Origin: Cucumis sativus
Taxonomy: Eukaryota > Streptophyta > Magnoliopsida > Cucurbitales > Cucurbitaceae
Length of the DNA stretch: 64,000 nt
Assembly (NCBI RefSeq): GCF_000004075.3
Contig: NC_026659.2
Location: 19,858,272 to 19,922,271, forward strand
Direction of reading: 5' to 3'
The notes below the pieces were generated by a model. The model saw only the letters and a list, made by a program, of their open reading frames with translations. It was not told the DNA's origin and made no database searches. The translations under genes were made by a program, and so were the position numbers. The stretch's first letter is position 1. The number at the start of each line of letters is the position of its first letter. Below are positions 46,459 through 58,499 of the stretch, piece after piece.

Positions 46459-49400
46459 GATGAGAAGAAGAAATGAAGCTCTTTTTTCAGGGTTTGTGTA
46501 GTAGTGATTTTGAAACCTTCATCAAATGATAATGTCGAAGATTTATTGCAGACATAATTTTATTATTTTATTTCTTTGAGTTCATCTTTTTCTTTATGCA
46601 ATGAGAATACTGTAACACTCCCGTATCTTGGTGCATTAATGTATCTGAATAAGTTGCTTCACAATGGGTGGTTGCCCCATTAAGTGATTGGAGACCATCT
46701 TTTTTATTATGGATGCTAAATTGCTTTATTTACTTTTTGCTTTTTATAATTGGTAGCAATTTATAGGTACATTTGAGCATCTTGATAAAAACATATATGG
46801 GGTATACATGTCACATATGAATTGCCAATGCTCTGTAGATGTGTTTGAGTAATGCCAAAGCTCTTTTGAAAATAAAATGAAGGTTAGAATTTTAATGTCA
46901 AGAAATTCAGAATCTTTTTGTATCCAATGGAAATAAAGATAGCATTGGAAATACCAAGAGATACACTGGAAATAGCAACGATACTAAAAGTTAGTAGTCC
47001 AGTGTGTGATAATAGTCCAATCTTGTCTTTTCTCAAATTCATTATTTGTCATTTTTAAGTTCTGTGGGAATATTGTAATTTTGGAATTTTATGGTTTAAA
47101 AGAGAGTATCTATGAGAATATATATATAAATATACAATTTGTCTTGAACAAAAAGTAAGAGTATTAGTGCAAATGCGAATGTTGGAAGTTCAATATAACA
47201 TTTATTAATAGTATGGATGTTTTTAAATGTTTTTTTTAATGATTTAAAGGTATTTATTTTTTAAACTTTTGAAAGGTTATGAACATGTTTTAAAGAAAAT
47301 AGTAATTGTTTTCATCCTCCCAAATGAATAGCAAGGAGTATTTTCAGACTCTTTATAAAGATGGTATATTTGAAACTTTAAAAGTAAGGTATTTCTTTTT
47401 TTGCACAAATGATATAATTTAGGGTATTCAAAGAATAAGTAGATGACATTGATCGTAGTTTGTTGTCGATAGTTTTTGTCTGAAGAGTCGTTCTAGAGAT
47501 AGTTTTTTTTTTTTTTCATTAAATAACATTATTTTTATTTCTAAAAATTTATAGAATTAATTAGGGACTAAATTAAACTTAGAGGACTTAATCATAGAAT
47601 TTGAAATTTAGGATTAAAGTGACATATTCTCCAAATCACATAAAAAAGTAATTTGATAAGATCATAATTGAACAAACATATAGCATCGACTCAAGAGGAA
47701 CTTTTAGGCGTAATGGCCCTTTAATAGGCTCTTTGTCAGCCCACTCTTTTGGTCTGACCTCCAAACTTGAGTACAAGTGTGATGGGAAGCCAACTACATT
47801 TTAATGGTTAAGTTAGTGTATAGTTTAATTGAATACATATAGTAAAATTAGAGTTTTTGATCGTTTGGAATTTTCTTATTTTTCTATCTCTTTTGGGTTG
47901 TCGAATAAAACTATTTATGATGTTCTTCCTCTGACTTATAGTTATGTGTAGCATTGACGATATAAAAAATGGTGGCAGTCCTTGAGCTTGCCGAGTGATA
48001 GGGTCGAGCTCGGTTAAGTTATTTCCAGTTTTTTAGCTTTTTTTTGGCGTTCGAAATCTAAGGGTCTGAATTTTCCTTTTGTTACACGTTGTTTTCATGT
48101 CCCATCCCAATTTTCCTTGGCTTGCGTCTTGCATGGGAAATTCCTCAATCGATATTATAAATATCATATTATTTAACTTTAAAAACGAAAAAAAAAGTAT
48201 GAAATTTGGAGTAGTGTTTATTTAGTTAATGAAGTTTCGTACTTGGAATTATAGTTGTCGAAGTTTGGAAAATTTCTTAATGGTTACTAAAGTCGTCATT
48301 AGTTGACTAACGAAATAATGACATGGCTAATTGAATTATGATTATATGGCAACAATTTTAATATGCTAAGCCCGTTGTTTTCTTCAAGAGTCAAGTAAAG
48401 ACTTATTGATGTTAAGAACTATTTATATTTTTTTCCTCGAACTTTGAGGATTATAAAATGTTTACTTCGAAATCTAGAGACCAAATACACACATTTAGGC
48501 CACATTTATCAATCCGTAATAAAACGTACGGTGTAATCGTAATAAGATTCCATTGATAAATCGATTGTAATAGAACTCAATCACAAACATAATCAAATTG
48601 TATTTGATCACTTTTACCTAAATATTTTCCAAATAAAATATGTCTTCTTACCTTTATTGTTTAGTGTCAATCAACAACGATAACTATACAACTATAATTG
48701 TGACATTTTCATGATTCTCTAGTTGTAATAGTAACATTAACGGTAATGAAAGTGATATCTCCAAATAAGTTTCAACCGCATTTGAATTGAGCACCATTTG
48801 TTGCTTTGCAATTTGATTACAAATTTGGAAGTAGACACCATATCTCATTACGTTTATAGAACACTGATAAACAACAAACGAAATCAAATAGTCCACATTT
48901 TCATATTACATTTAATTGTGATAAACATATCCTTAACAATAAAAAAAATTTATACTTCGAATCAACTATTCAATAGCATTAAAATAAAAAAAATTTAGGA
49001 AAGGAAGAAAAAACATAACGATGATAGAAGAAACGTTCAATTGGAAAATTATCAAAAATAGGATTATTTTTAGAGATATAAAGAATTTTGGGATGAGTTT
49101 TTTTTTTTTTTTAAAAAAGATTTTTTAGGACAAATAAGCAAATGAAAAGTCTATATTGTCCTTAAGTTAAAAAAAACCCATAAAAAAACTTCATTCAATT
49201 TTTCTCCTTCTTTCTCACTTTTGTGAAGTCTCTTCGAATATCCACACATTCATTTGTGAGTTTGGACCTTAAGGAGTATCCATGTTTTGGAGAGAGAGAA
49301 AATAGGCAAAACTTACTTTGTTGATATCTCCACACGTCGTCTATCTGATCTTTTTTGTTTAAAACGGTCGGATTTAATTACTAGCAATTTTTTTTTATTG

Positions 49401-49980
49401 TTTCGTCATAAATTCATTACCATTGCAAGGCTCCCTCATCCGCTATATATAATATGTGCCTTCCCTTCTCATTTTATTATACATCAAAAACACTCATTCT
49501 GTTTTTCTTCTTTTTGAGTTTGTTGAGCAACTAAGCATCTAGTGAGTGTTGGTATACCAGTTGGTTCCAGTGTAGTTTCTACCAATGAATTAGAGATTGT
49601 TTTATCATGAAGACGACGAGACACTGCACATCTGTTTGCACATCCAAGTAGAGTTGCGAAACGTCTTAAAGAGAGTGAGATCCACGACTCAGACATTTTG
49701 TTAATGTGTTTCTGTTTTGTGGGTTTTCCTACTACGATGCTTAGCTCTACCGAAGTACAACAATAAAAATTGAAGGTAACCTCATTTGGTAGTGCATGAA
49801 CCATCGGATGAAGTTGGCCACTTCAACACCAACAACAATGGTTTTGACGACTTGGATGCAACTATTTTATTTCTTTATTTTTGCTTTATTTTAGATTTTC
49901 ATATCCAATTTTTTAAATCTAAAATTATTTTAACAGAATCATGTAACAATCTAAAAAAAGAATATCCATCTTCCACGTGA
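46459..49980. other. Spacer between the Rieske copies, left part
   Basis: The first ~200 bases are the 3'UTR of copy A; GTATCTGAATAA-type stretches there resemble copy B's 3' region. The remainder is AT-rich with scattered short frames. Around 49440-49500 a TATATATAATATG is followed by CT-rich DNA, which could be a promoter, but no coding sequence that I recognise follows. Confidence 0.45.
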
Positions 49981-49984
49981 ATAA

Positions 49985-50720
49985 CCTAAAACAAATATAT
50001 AATTGATTTGGAGTTGAGTATTTCAAATTTGGACAATGCAAGATATTTGTGAGATGTGTACGAGATGAGTTGGGTCGCGAGATTAAAAAAAATAGCTAAA
50101 AATAACTCCATCAAACATGTTGTAAGATCACCTTAAGTCATCTAAAACAAGTATATAATGGATTTGGAATTGGGTATTTCAAATTTGAACATTGTATAAG
50201 ATGTCGACTAGACTAAAAAAATAGCTAAAATTGAAATCAAAGAGGTTGTAAAATCACCCTACATTACCTAAAACAAGTATATAATTGATGTGGAGTTGAG
50301 TATTTCAATTTTGGATGTTGTAAGATATTTGTGAGATGTGTGAAATTAAAAATATTAGCTAAAAAAACTCCATTGAACATGTAAAATCATCACAAATGAC
50401 CTAAAACAAGTATATAATTGATTTGAAGTTGGATATTTCAAATTTGGACACCGTGAGGTATTTGCTAGGTGTGCATAAGATGTTTGGGAGATACAAGAGC
50501 AGTGGCTAAAACTTCCTAAAACATATGGAAGCACCATAAATCACACCAAAGTACACAATTAATTTAAGATTAAACATTTGAAGTTTGGAAGCTGGGTGAT
50601 GTTTGCGAGATTAAAAAAAGTAACAAAATACTTGCTAAAATATGTGTAAAACGACCCTAAATCACTCAAAACAATTATAAAATTGATTTTGAATTGTACA
50701 TTTAAGGTTTAAATGTTTCA
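49985..50720. repeat. Degenerate tandem array, six units of about 120-156 bp
   Basis: Units begin near 49985, 50142, 50267, 50400, 50544 and 50664 with CCTAAAACAAGTATATAATT, then GATTTGGAGTTGAGTATTTC, AAATTTGGAC, GAGATGTGT and AAAATAGCTAAAA. Divergence grows to the right. It resembles a short satellite-like array; no function is apparent. Confidence 0.85.
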
Positions 50721-50763
50721 TCAAGAGGAGAACAAAAATGACTTAACTCAACCCAACATCAAA

Positions 50764-50880
50764 GATTAAGGGGCGTTCGAGGGACAATGTGGGTTATTAT
50801 AATACGTAGTTATTATCTTGTAAGAGTCTATGAGTTATTATAGTCCGTGTTTTTGGCGTGTAGACTATCATAGTTTTGAT
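50764..50880. repeat. Possible PIF/Harbinger-type MITE end
   Basis: TAAGGGGCGTTCGAGGGACA followed by GGGTTATTATAAT recalls the left end of the Harbinger element at 34450 (GGGGCTGTTTGGG with GGGTTATAATAACCC). No matching right end was found, so this is tentative. Confidence 0.35.
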
Positions 50881-51185
50881 TAATTAAGTTGTTCATTTAA
50901 TAAATTTAACTACAATATTCATATATGACTATTAACAAGTTTAACAAATAGATAAAATAATTTTTCATGGAAAAAAGGGCGAGAAAGTATATTTTAAAAA
51001 GTATTATTATAATTAAACTAAAAGTGTATTTGGAATGACTTACAAAAAGGTTTTTCATTTTATTTTTATTTAAACACTTTTGATAAAAACTTCTTAAAAT
51101 AAAAACACATTTTAAAAATATATGTATATACAAGTTTCTGTTGTTTGTTATATATACTAAAAATGTTTTTCTTAAAAATTTTTAA

Positions 51186-51600
51186 GATTGATAAGTGGTG
51201 ACGGTTGCTGAAGTTGGTTGTCGAAAGTTCACCGATATAGTCATTAGAGGTGGTGGTCGAAGATTGGCCGCTAACAATCACTGGTGAATTGCCTAAACCC
51301 TAAAAATGTTTTATTAGAAAACTTTAGTTTGATTGGTGGCAACGATCGCCAAAATTGGTTGTCAGAAGTTCGTCGGTGGAGTCACCAAAGGTGATGGTCA
51401 AAGACTGGCCAACGATCATTGAAGATTAGCCTAAAACCTAAAAAATTTTAATAAATGTTTTTACCAAAATTTTTCAAGGTATGATCGGTGGCAATCAGAA
51501 ATTGGTTGGCAACAATCGCCAGAGTTGGTTGTCGAAAGTTTGCTAGTAGAGTAATCGGAGTGATGATCACTAGGTGGTGTCCAAAAGTTGGTTGATGAAC
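51186..51600. repeat. Degenerate tandem array, three units of about 145-152 bp
   Basis: Units begin near 51186, 51331 and 51483. Each has GAT(T/C)GGTGGCAA, then TTGGTTGTC(G/A)AAGTT, then a GTGATGGTC-type block and GACTGGCC. They are separated by AT-rich linkers containing CCTAAA. The unit is GC-richer than its surroundings and may be an amplified transposon piece. Confidence 0.8.
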
Positions 51601-52120
51601 TTTTTAACTCTTGAAACAAATTCCTCTAGGGTTAAAGAATAGTAATGAGATATGAGTTATTTTAGATCATAAACGTCAATTAAAACTAAACATTTCCCTA
51701 AAGAATAGGTGGACTAATAGCTCACTTTACTCCTAGCCTCGAACAATTGTGAACATGACTAATAAAGAGCTTGTTCAAGAGTGGATAAAAATTATGGTTG
51801 AGAAGTTAATAGAGTAAATAATTTGTGAATTTTGTATATATATTTTAAAAAAAATTAAATTCAAAAGAGAAAAAAATAAAAATAAAGAAGAATTGAAGGG
51901 AAGGGCATTTTGGAATATTAACACCCAAAATTGTACTAAAACTTAATCTCTAGTTTTTGAATACGGACGACCTAAAACCCTCAAAATTCAACTATTTTTT
52001 TTCCTTTTGGTAATTTCCTAAACAAGTTGTGAGGTTATAGATACGAGTCTTGCGCCCTATGCGTCTCTTCTTCTGAGTTTTCGTTGTCCCTCCAAAATCC
52101 AAACCTGAAGCTTGGCGAAG

Positions 52121-55100
52121 ATGTTGAGGATTGCAGCTCGAAGGCTCTCGTCACTCTCTTCTTCGCATTTCAGGCCCACCATTGCTTCTTCTTTCCCCGC
52201 TTCTCACAACATCATTGATTCCACTGATTCCAATGATTTCAGATCCGCTGGATTCTTCAACACTTTTCCCATCCGATCTCAATTTGATCGCCACTCTAGA
52301 GGTTTTCTTCTTACCTCTTTATTTCTTCATTCATTGCCTTTTCTTTTAGGGTTTTTTTTTTTTTTTTTTTCTGGCGATGCGATGCGATTCCTTTTTCCCT
52401 CTTTTAGCCCGCCAAATCAGTATCTGGATTGCACTTGCTGTTGCCGCGTTATTGATATTCGTAATTGTTGATCTACTGTTCGATCTCTTTTGGTTATTAT
52501 GATTCATGGTTTTTGTATATTGGTTTCTCGTTTTGTAAATAATTTCAATTTGTGAACAGGTTGTTTTCTGGTACTTTTGGGGCATTTTAACGATATCAAT
52601 CTTCACCCAAACAATCGCTTCTTCTTCTTATTCTTTCGTTTCTAAATCTTCCACTGTGAAATGTTTCTTCTTTTTTTTTAAAAAATAAAATCTACTATTT
52701 CAGCTCATACTTTTAACATTATTTTGATCTTTCATGATATATCTACTTGAAACTACGTGATAGCATTCATATGCTATAGTACAGAAGTTTTTGTGTGAAT
52801 TGGTCAGTGGGATCATATCTTACTTTAATTCCATATTTTATGTGCTTAGAAAATTTTGAATTGGTTCTGGTGAAAGCTCACCAGTATCAATATGAGGTAT
52901 TTCGAATAGCAGATTTATTATAGTTCTTTTTTTTGGGCTGTTCGTTAGGTATAATTTATTGTTGTTGTTATCCACAATGTCTAAGCCATTCTCTTCCCCG
53001 TGTAGAGTGTTCATGTTATTATCAGGAAGAATTTTGATCAATTTCCTGAATTTGAATATACTATCAATAAAATTTGCTAACAGTATTTTACCTTTTTGTT
53101 GTACGAAATAATGTAGTATGAGCATAAGAATAAACGAACTAGACTATAATTACAAAATAACTTCTTCTTATGCACCATAAACAAAAAATGATTGGAGAAT
53201 TCCAGACAATGGATAGACTTTTGAGAAAGATGCCTTCGATAATGGGTCCTTTCTGTTGTGTCCTTTGTCAGAAGGTGGAGGAAAACCTAGATCACTTTCT
53301 GGGAGTGTTAGTATGCGAGTTATGTGTGAAATTGCTTGTTTAGGAGTTTGATTTTGTGTTAGCTCACCAGAGGGATATTTGTATGGTGATTGGAGAGTTC
53401 CTCCTTCATCCACTTTTCAAAGAGAAAGGCTGTCTTCTGTGGTTTGTGGGTGTGTTCGGTTTTTTGTGGGATCTTTGGGGGAAGAGGAAAAACAAAGTGT
53501 TTAGAGTTGTAGATTGGGTCGCTAGTCAGGTTTTGTCCTTGATGTGGTTCCATGTTTCTTGTTGGGCTTCACTTTTGAAGAATTTTTATAATTTTTCTCT
53601 AGGAATGAACTTACTTAGTTGTGGGGTTGTAGTTTTTCCTGTGGGTTTGGGTTTTTCGTATGCACTTGTATTCTCTCATTTTTTTTCTCTCAATGAAAGC
53701 AGGTGTTTCTATAATAAAAGGGATTTCTGTTTACAACATAGGATTGTAGAGTGTTTCAATTAGATGGTGACATATTTCTCTTCTAATTAAAAACTTTGTA
53801 CAATCTGTTGTTCAACTCGTTCTTTTTATTTATTCTTTCCTTCTATTGAAAAAAGGTTCGTTCATTGTACAGTCGCACAGAAAATACAGAACCCTATTTA
53901 TATCGTTTTACATTCGTTTGAAATACTGACCTTGGACACCCCAAAGAAGATGTATTTGTACATTGGTACAAAAGAATCGAAAAGTGTAGGAGTTATCTTC
54001 ATAGACCTGGTTTCTTTCCTTCCAGGTTCCACTCATTTGTCTCCAAAAAAATTAATCCTGCCTCTACTTTTAGTTTTAGTTTTGAAGTTAATTTGAAGAA
54101 AAACACACTAGTTCTTGCAATGTCAAAACAATGTAGATACACATTTTGGTGGATGGAAAGTCCTCCCGTTCACACCCATGAATGTTAAAGATAGTCCTGT
54201 TCCATGGGCCCTGAAGTTAAATCTATTCAAACTCGTGTTGAAAGTTCTTAAGATTTGCTCTAGAAATTAGGGAATAACAGGAACAATTATAGAATACTTT
54301 CGTTATCTTGAGAATTTGTCTTCTATGCCTCTGTGATGGTTGGTTTGTAATACTCTTTTACAAAATTGACTGGCCGTTGTAACTGAACTTTTTGTTTCTG
54401 GATATTTTATATGCACAACTAATTTATAAATATTCCTCTGTATATGCACATGGCTTGTTATGAAGTTTTACTCCCTGCCTTTTTATGAAAGTCGAGGATA
54501 GAAATATTGGTTACGAATCTATTGGCATATTGGAAATGGTTTAGAGGCATGCTTTTCTGGTCGAGCATTCTATAATTTGGTTTTATATCTAATACTAATT
54601 ATTATAAATAACAATAGTAATCAAAGGCAATTATATGGTTATTGTTTGGAATCTGTCTTTGACAGTTATTGTTTAGAGGTTGTGCATGAGCTTCTCAATT
54701 TATAATTTGTGCAATGGAAATGGCTCTGCTAGGTTTTGCTTCTGATGCATTGGCCTCAACCAAGGATGATGGCTTAATTCTGGATATCCCTGCAACTGTA
54801 GCTGCCGTTAAGAACCCTTCTTCAAAGATAGTTTATGACGATTACAATCATGAGCGATTTCCTCCAGGTGACCCCAGCAAGCGTGCATTTGCTTATTTTG
54901 TATTATCAGGTGGTCGGTTTGTCTACGCTTCTTTGATTCGTCTCCTTGTTCTCAAGTTTGTCCTCAGCATGTCAGCCAGTAAGGATGTTCTTGCTCTGGC
55001 CTCACTTGAGGTTGACCTTTCAAGCATCGAACCTGGTTCTACGGTGACAGTTAAGTGGCGTGGAAAGCCAGTATTCATCAGGCGGCGAACTGAGGACGAT

Positions 55101-55376
55101 ATTAAGTTAGCAAATAGTGTGGATATTGGATCTCTTCGTGACCCACAGCAGGATGAAGAGAGAGTTAAAGATCCAGAATGGCTTGTTGTAGTTGGAGTCT
55201 GCACACATCTTGGCTGCATTCCCTTGCCAAATGCTGGTGACTACGGAGGGTGGTTTTGTCCATGCCATGGTTCTCATTACGATGTCTCTGGCAGAATCCG
55301 TAAAGGGCCAGCACCCTACAATTTGGAGGTACCTACCTACAGCTTTTTGGAAGGGAACAAGCTTTTGATCGGTTAA
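52121..55376 (+). CDS. Mitochondrial Rieske iron-sulfur subunit of complex III, copy B
   Basis: Same role and structure as copy A: exons 52121-52301 and 54733-55376 (181 and 644 nt in both copies), intron 2431 bp in the same position and phase, 274 residues. The start is the ATG at 52121, aligned with copy A ([11 protein letters not shown]). I count about 24 amino-acid differences; seven fall in exon 1 (presequence) and most of the rest just after it, while the cluster region differs only by Phe231Tyr near the ligands. CTHLGC and CPCHGS are intact, so both copies should make working protein. Upstream homology starts about 90 bases before the ATG (ACGAGTCTTG). Convergent with CCB1, 455 bases between stops. 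Confidence 0.96.
53190..53720 (+). pseudogene. Fossil LINE reverse-transcriptase 3' end (zf-RVT) in Rieske intron B
   Basis: Same fragment as in intron [21 protein letters not shown] and LDHFLG, then [20 protein letters not shown]. From 53356 to 53763 it happens to be open for 135 codons (including [15 protein letters not shown]), which could be mistaken for a gene. It lies wholly inside the intron and is only the tail of a LINE. Confidence 0.75.
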
Positions 55377-55831
55377 GAAACCAATCTCTACTTTTTGAGG
55401 TAATACCGAGGTTCAAGTCCTTCAATTCTCAATTCTTATTTAAAGCAGATAAAAGTTGGAAGACATATTTTGTTTCTTCTTTACTCCTTTGAGATTTTAG
55501 AAAAAAAGCTTTATGCAGTGAGAAAACACTGTAACTGTAACATTTGCTTGGTTCATGAATGAATCTGAATAATTTTTCTGAATGAGTGGAAGTTATTAGA
55601 TTAGAAGATACCACCCTCCTAGGAGTGGACAAAACAAAAAAAAAAAAATTGAGAACATGTTCAAATTTTGATGTATTTGTATGATTCATATGTTGAAAAT
55701 TGTTGTACTTTCCAGAATCTGGACTGTGATTTTGAGTTTTTGGAACAAGAATATACGGACTCATGAAGATGCCTTCAACTATGGTAAAGCAGGAAAGAAA
55801 AAAAAGGGAAAAGAAAAAGAGAAACTAATAA
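55377..55831. other. 3' regions of Rieske copy B and CCB1
   Basis: Convergent gene ends. It contains the copy B 3'UTR, with an AT-rich stretch (GAATGAATCTGAATAA near 55555) also recognisable after copy A, and presumably the CCB1 3'UTR on the minus strand. No separate gene. Confidence 0.6.
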
Positions 55832-58382
55832 TTATTGTTCAAAAATACCTTTGACATAAACCATGCCTTTCTCACTCAACTTAAGCTCCTTTCTCATTTG
55901 GTCTATCTGTTGGTCATCTCCTTGAACAACAATCTCTCCCAACCTTCCATCTTCTCCAACTATCATTTTAACTTTGATTTCTTCCTTTCTTGATGCTTTT
56001 ACCCAGTAATATGCTCCACTGCAGTTTTTAAAGAGTTTGGGGTTAGCTTTTTTTATGGTATTCTCTTGTTAATCATCTCAATCTTCAATTTTATTTTCGA
56101 AACTAAACCTTTTTTTAATGGTTGTTACTATTTGGTTCTCTTGGGCGTTCTTGTAATTGAAGCTTATTTATTCATATCTCTATATTGTTTCTTTTGTTTT
56201 TTTTTTTACTTTACACTTTTGGAATCCTTTTTTAATATTAAAAACAAAGAATCTGAAGTACTGTTAATGATATTATGAAGGTGTTGTTATAAAAAGATTA
56301 AAGTTAGTATCTTCTAAGGTTATAATCTAATGCTATTTTGTAAATAGAACTAAAAGTTAAATTAGAAGCGAATTTGCTCTTTATTTAAAAGTACCTATAA
56401 CTTTCAATATAATCTTTGGTCTTTCAATATAAATTTCAAAACTAATTTTGAGATGGAATCAATTGGGACTTGAGAATAACCTAAAGTAAACAATGTGATT
56501 AGTCCCAATTTTTGTTCTGAAATTGCAGCATGATTTTCGTAAAATAGCTAAGGAATAATATTTGCATCTTTGAGAAAAGATATTGGAATAAACGGTTGTT
56601 GAGGTTATTATTAATTTAGTTTCCAAAAATAGCAAAATAAGCAGGATCGTTAATTTAGTTCTAAGAAAGATACATGAACAAATAGTAGCAAGTGAGAAAC
56701 AAAATCAATTATTACGTCAGGAAGACTGGCCTAGAAATTTCTTTTTTAACTAAAGAGGCGTACATAAATTCTGAAATTTATGATTTTGTTTCTAGTTTTC
56801 TATAAATTTATACTGTTTTCTCCTGAAGTTTTTATTTTAAAAAGTTACTAAAACTCCTATTTAATTTTTTTAAAAAATAACACTATATAGATATTTTTCA
56901 AATTCCACCCGTATAAATAAATATATACGCTTAACTTTTAAGAATTAATATTATCAAACTATTTTAATCTTAGTGATAAGCACAATAAACTAAAAAACTG
57001 AGTTGACCAACAAAAACCGACCGAATCAAAGGTGGTGGGTTGGAAAAAAGAAGGGACTTCAAGTGTCTAAAAGCTTAAATGGATATAAACTTAGTCGATT
57101 TGTATTTCTTTATGGTTGGGTTGGTTTGAACATTTACTAAACCGACCATAGTCGGTTAAATACTTGTTTGTCAGGTAAACTGATTCTGACCATTACTCAC
57201 ACCTACTTAATCTTATAATTTTCATATACGATTATTTTTAAATATAGTAAAATAAGTAACTTATTTATCAGTATAACAAAATTTTGTATTATATTGATAG
57301 ATGTTTATTTCGGTTGATTACAAAGTAAAATTTTGCTACATTTTAAATATTTTCAATCTTTTATTATTGAAAAATATTTCATCCGTTTAAGATTTGGTTG
57401 ATGGTTAGGAAAATGATTGTAAAAGATAAAAGAAATCAAATTTGAAATTTAGTTATAAGAGTATCAAGTGAGGAATGCGTTTTGGAGTGGGTGATAACCA
57501 ACTTCATCTATTGAGCTTAGTCCATCAAAATATGCGTTAATGGTGAAACTTGAAGAACGAAGAAGGAAAGAGAAAGTAGAGAGTGAGACTTACGCCAGGG
57601 GACTCAAGCTGCTCAGCCAAAACCAATTGTTGCCAAAATCTGGATATGTTATGGTCAGAACAAGTCCCACACTGGCCAAGCTAATGCACGTACAGAATGT
57701 CAATAATGCCGCTTGTCCTCGACTCGGAACCATCGTTCCTTCAAACCTTGACAATTTAACCATCAATCGCAACTAATTCAACTCAAAAAAGAAAAAAAAA
57801 AAGAAAGAAAAAAAAGAACAAGGAAAAGAATCACAAAATTTTTCCAATTCCCAATCTTACGTTATGGTTTCACCTCTATCAGTGACTTGAAAATTATTCC
57901 GAGTGAAGAACGACAAGATCTCTCCAGCAATCTGATTCGGCTCCTTCTTCGACCCATCTTCGCTAACGAACGTCTTCTTCACAACCTTATCGATTCGATT
58001 TTCAACGAATTACGCCTAACACAAACAGAGGAGAATAACAGAGCGATGGTGATTGGAATTGATGAATTTATAAACTAACCTTGGACTTGACGGATCGTTT
58101 GATAAGAGACCATAAGCCAGGGACGGAGATGACGAAGAGGCCGAGAGAAGTGTAGTAACTAGCCATGGAATAGCCGACAGACTCAGCGAGGAGGAAGGCG
58201 GAGTTGTTGTGGTCTTGGAGAGCGACGAGCGGCTCCGCACTGACTCTGACGGTAACCGATCTGTGAGGCTTGAAATGAGTGCGAGGTCGGGCGAAGCATG
58301 GGCGTGGAGATAGGTCTATGGCGGAGAAGGAGTTGGAAGGGAGAGGATAGAGATGAGATGATGGTAGAAGCTTGGCCGCCAT
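55832..58382 (-). CDS. CCB1: CCB1, chloroplast cofactor assembly factor of cytochrome b6f (complex C)
   Basis: Needed to attach haem c-i covalently to cytochrome b6 in the thylakoid membrane (System IV). Exons: 58382-58080, 57985-57861, 57746-57594 and 56018-55832, all GT-AG, adding up to 768 nt, or 255 residues plus stop. The Ser/Pro-rich N-terminus (MAAKLLPSSHLYPLPSNSFS) is a plastid transit peptide. One membrane segment is in exon 1 (AESVGYSMASYYTSLGLFVI) and two in exons 3-4 (LLTFCTCISLASVGLVLTI and WFWLSSLSPLAGAYYW). The stretches GEILSFFTRNNF, MVPSRGQAALL, KASRKEEIKVKM and EKGMVYVKG match my memory of Arabidopsis CCB1 (At3g26710), whose neighbour At3g26720 is an alpha-mannosidase like the one at the left of this window. 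Confidence 0.93.
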
Positions 58383-58420
58383 TAATGTGGAACAGAGAAG
58401 AGAGAGAGAGATTTTGAGGA

Positions 58421-58478
58421 AGAAGAAGAAGAAGAAGAAAAGAGGCAGAGCCACAGCCACAGCCACAGCCACAGCCAC
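58421..58478. repeat. AGCCAC and GAA microsatellites in the CCB1 leader
   Basis: Five perfect AGCCAC units (58449-58478) and a GAA run (about 58421-58440) lie 40-100 bases upstream of the CCB1 ATG, so probably in its 5'UTR. Length variation could be a marker. Confidence 0.85.
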
Positions 58479-58499
58479 AAGAAAGAAGAAAAAGATAAA

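Noticed and set aside
49484..49804. 106-codon minus-strand frame between the Rieske genes
   Set aside because: No recognised family, no supporting exon structure, and the opposite strand looks more like a promoter and leader.
54714..54732. In-frame ATG extending Rieske B exon 2 upstream
   Set aside because: Same reason as in copy A; it precedes the CTGCTAG acceptor and would lose the mitochondrial presequence.
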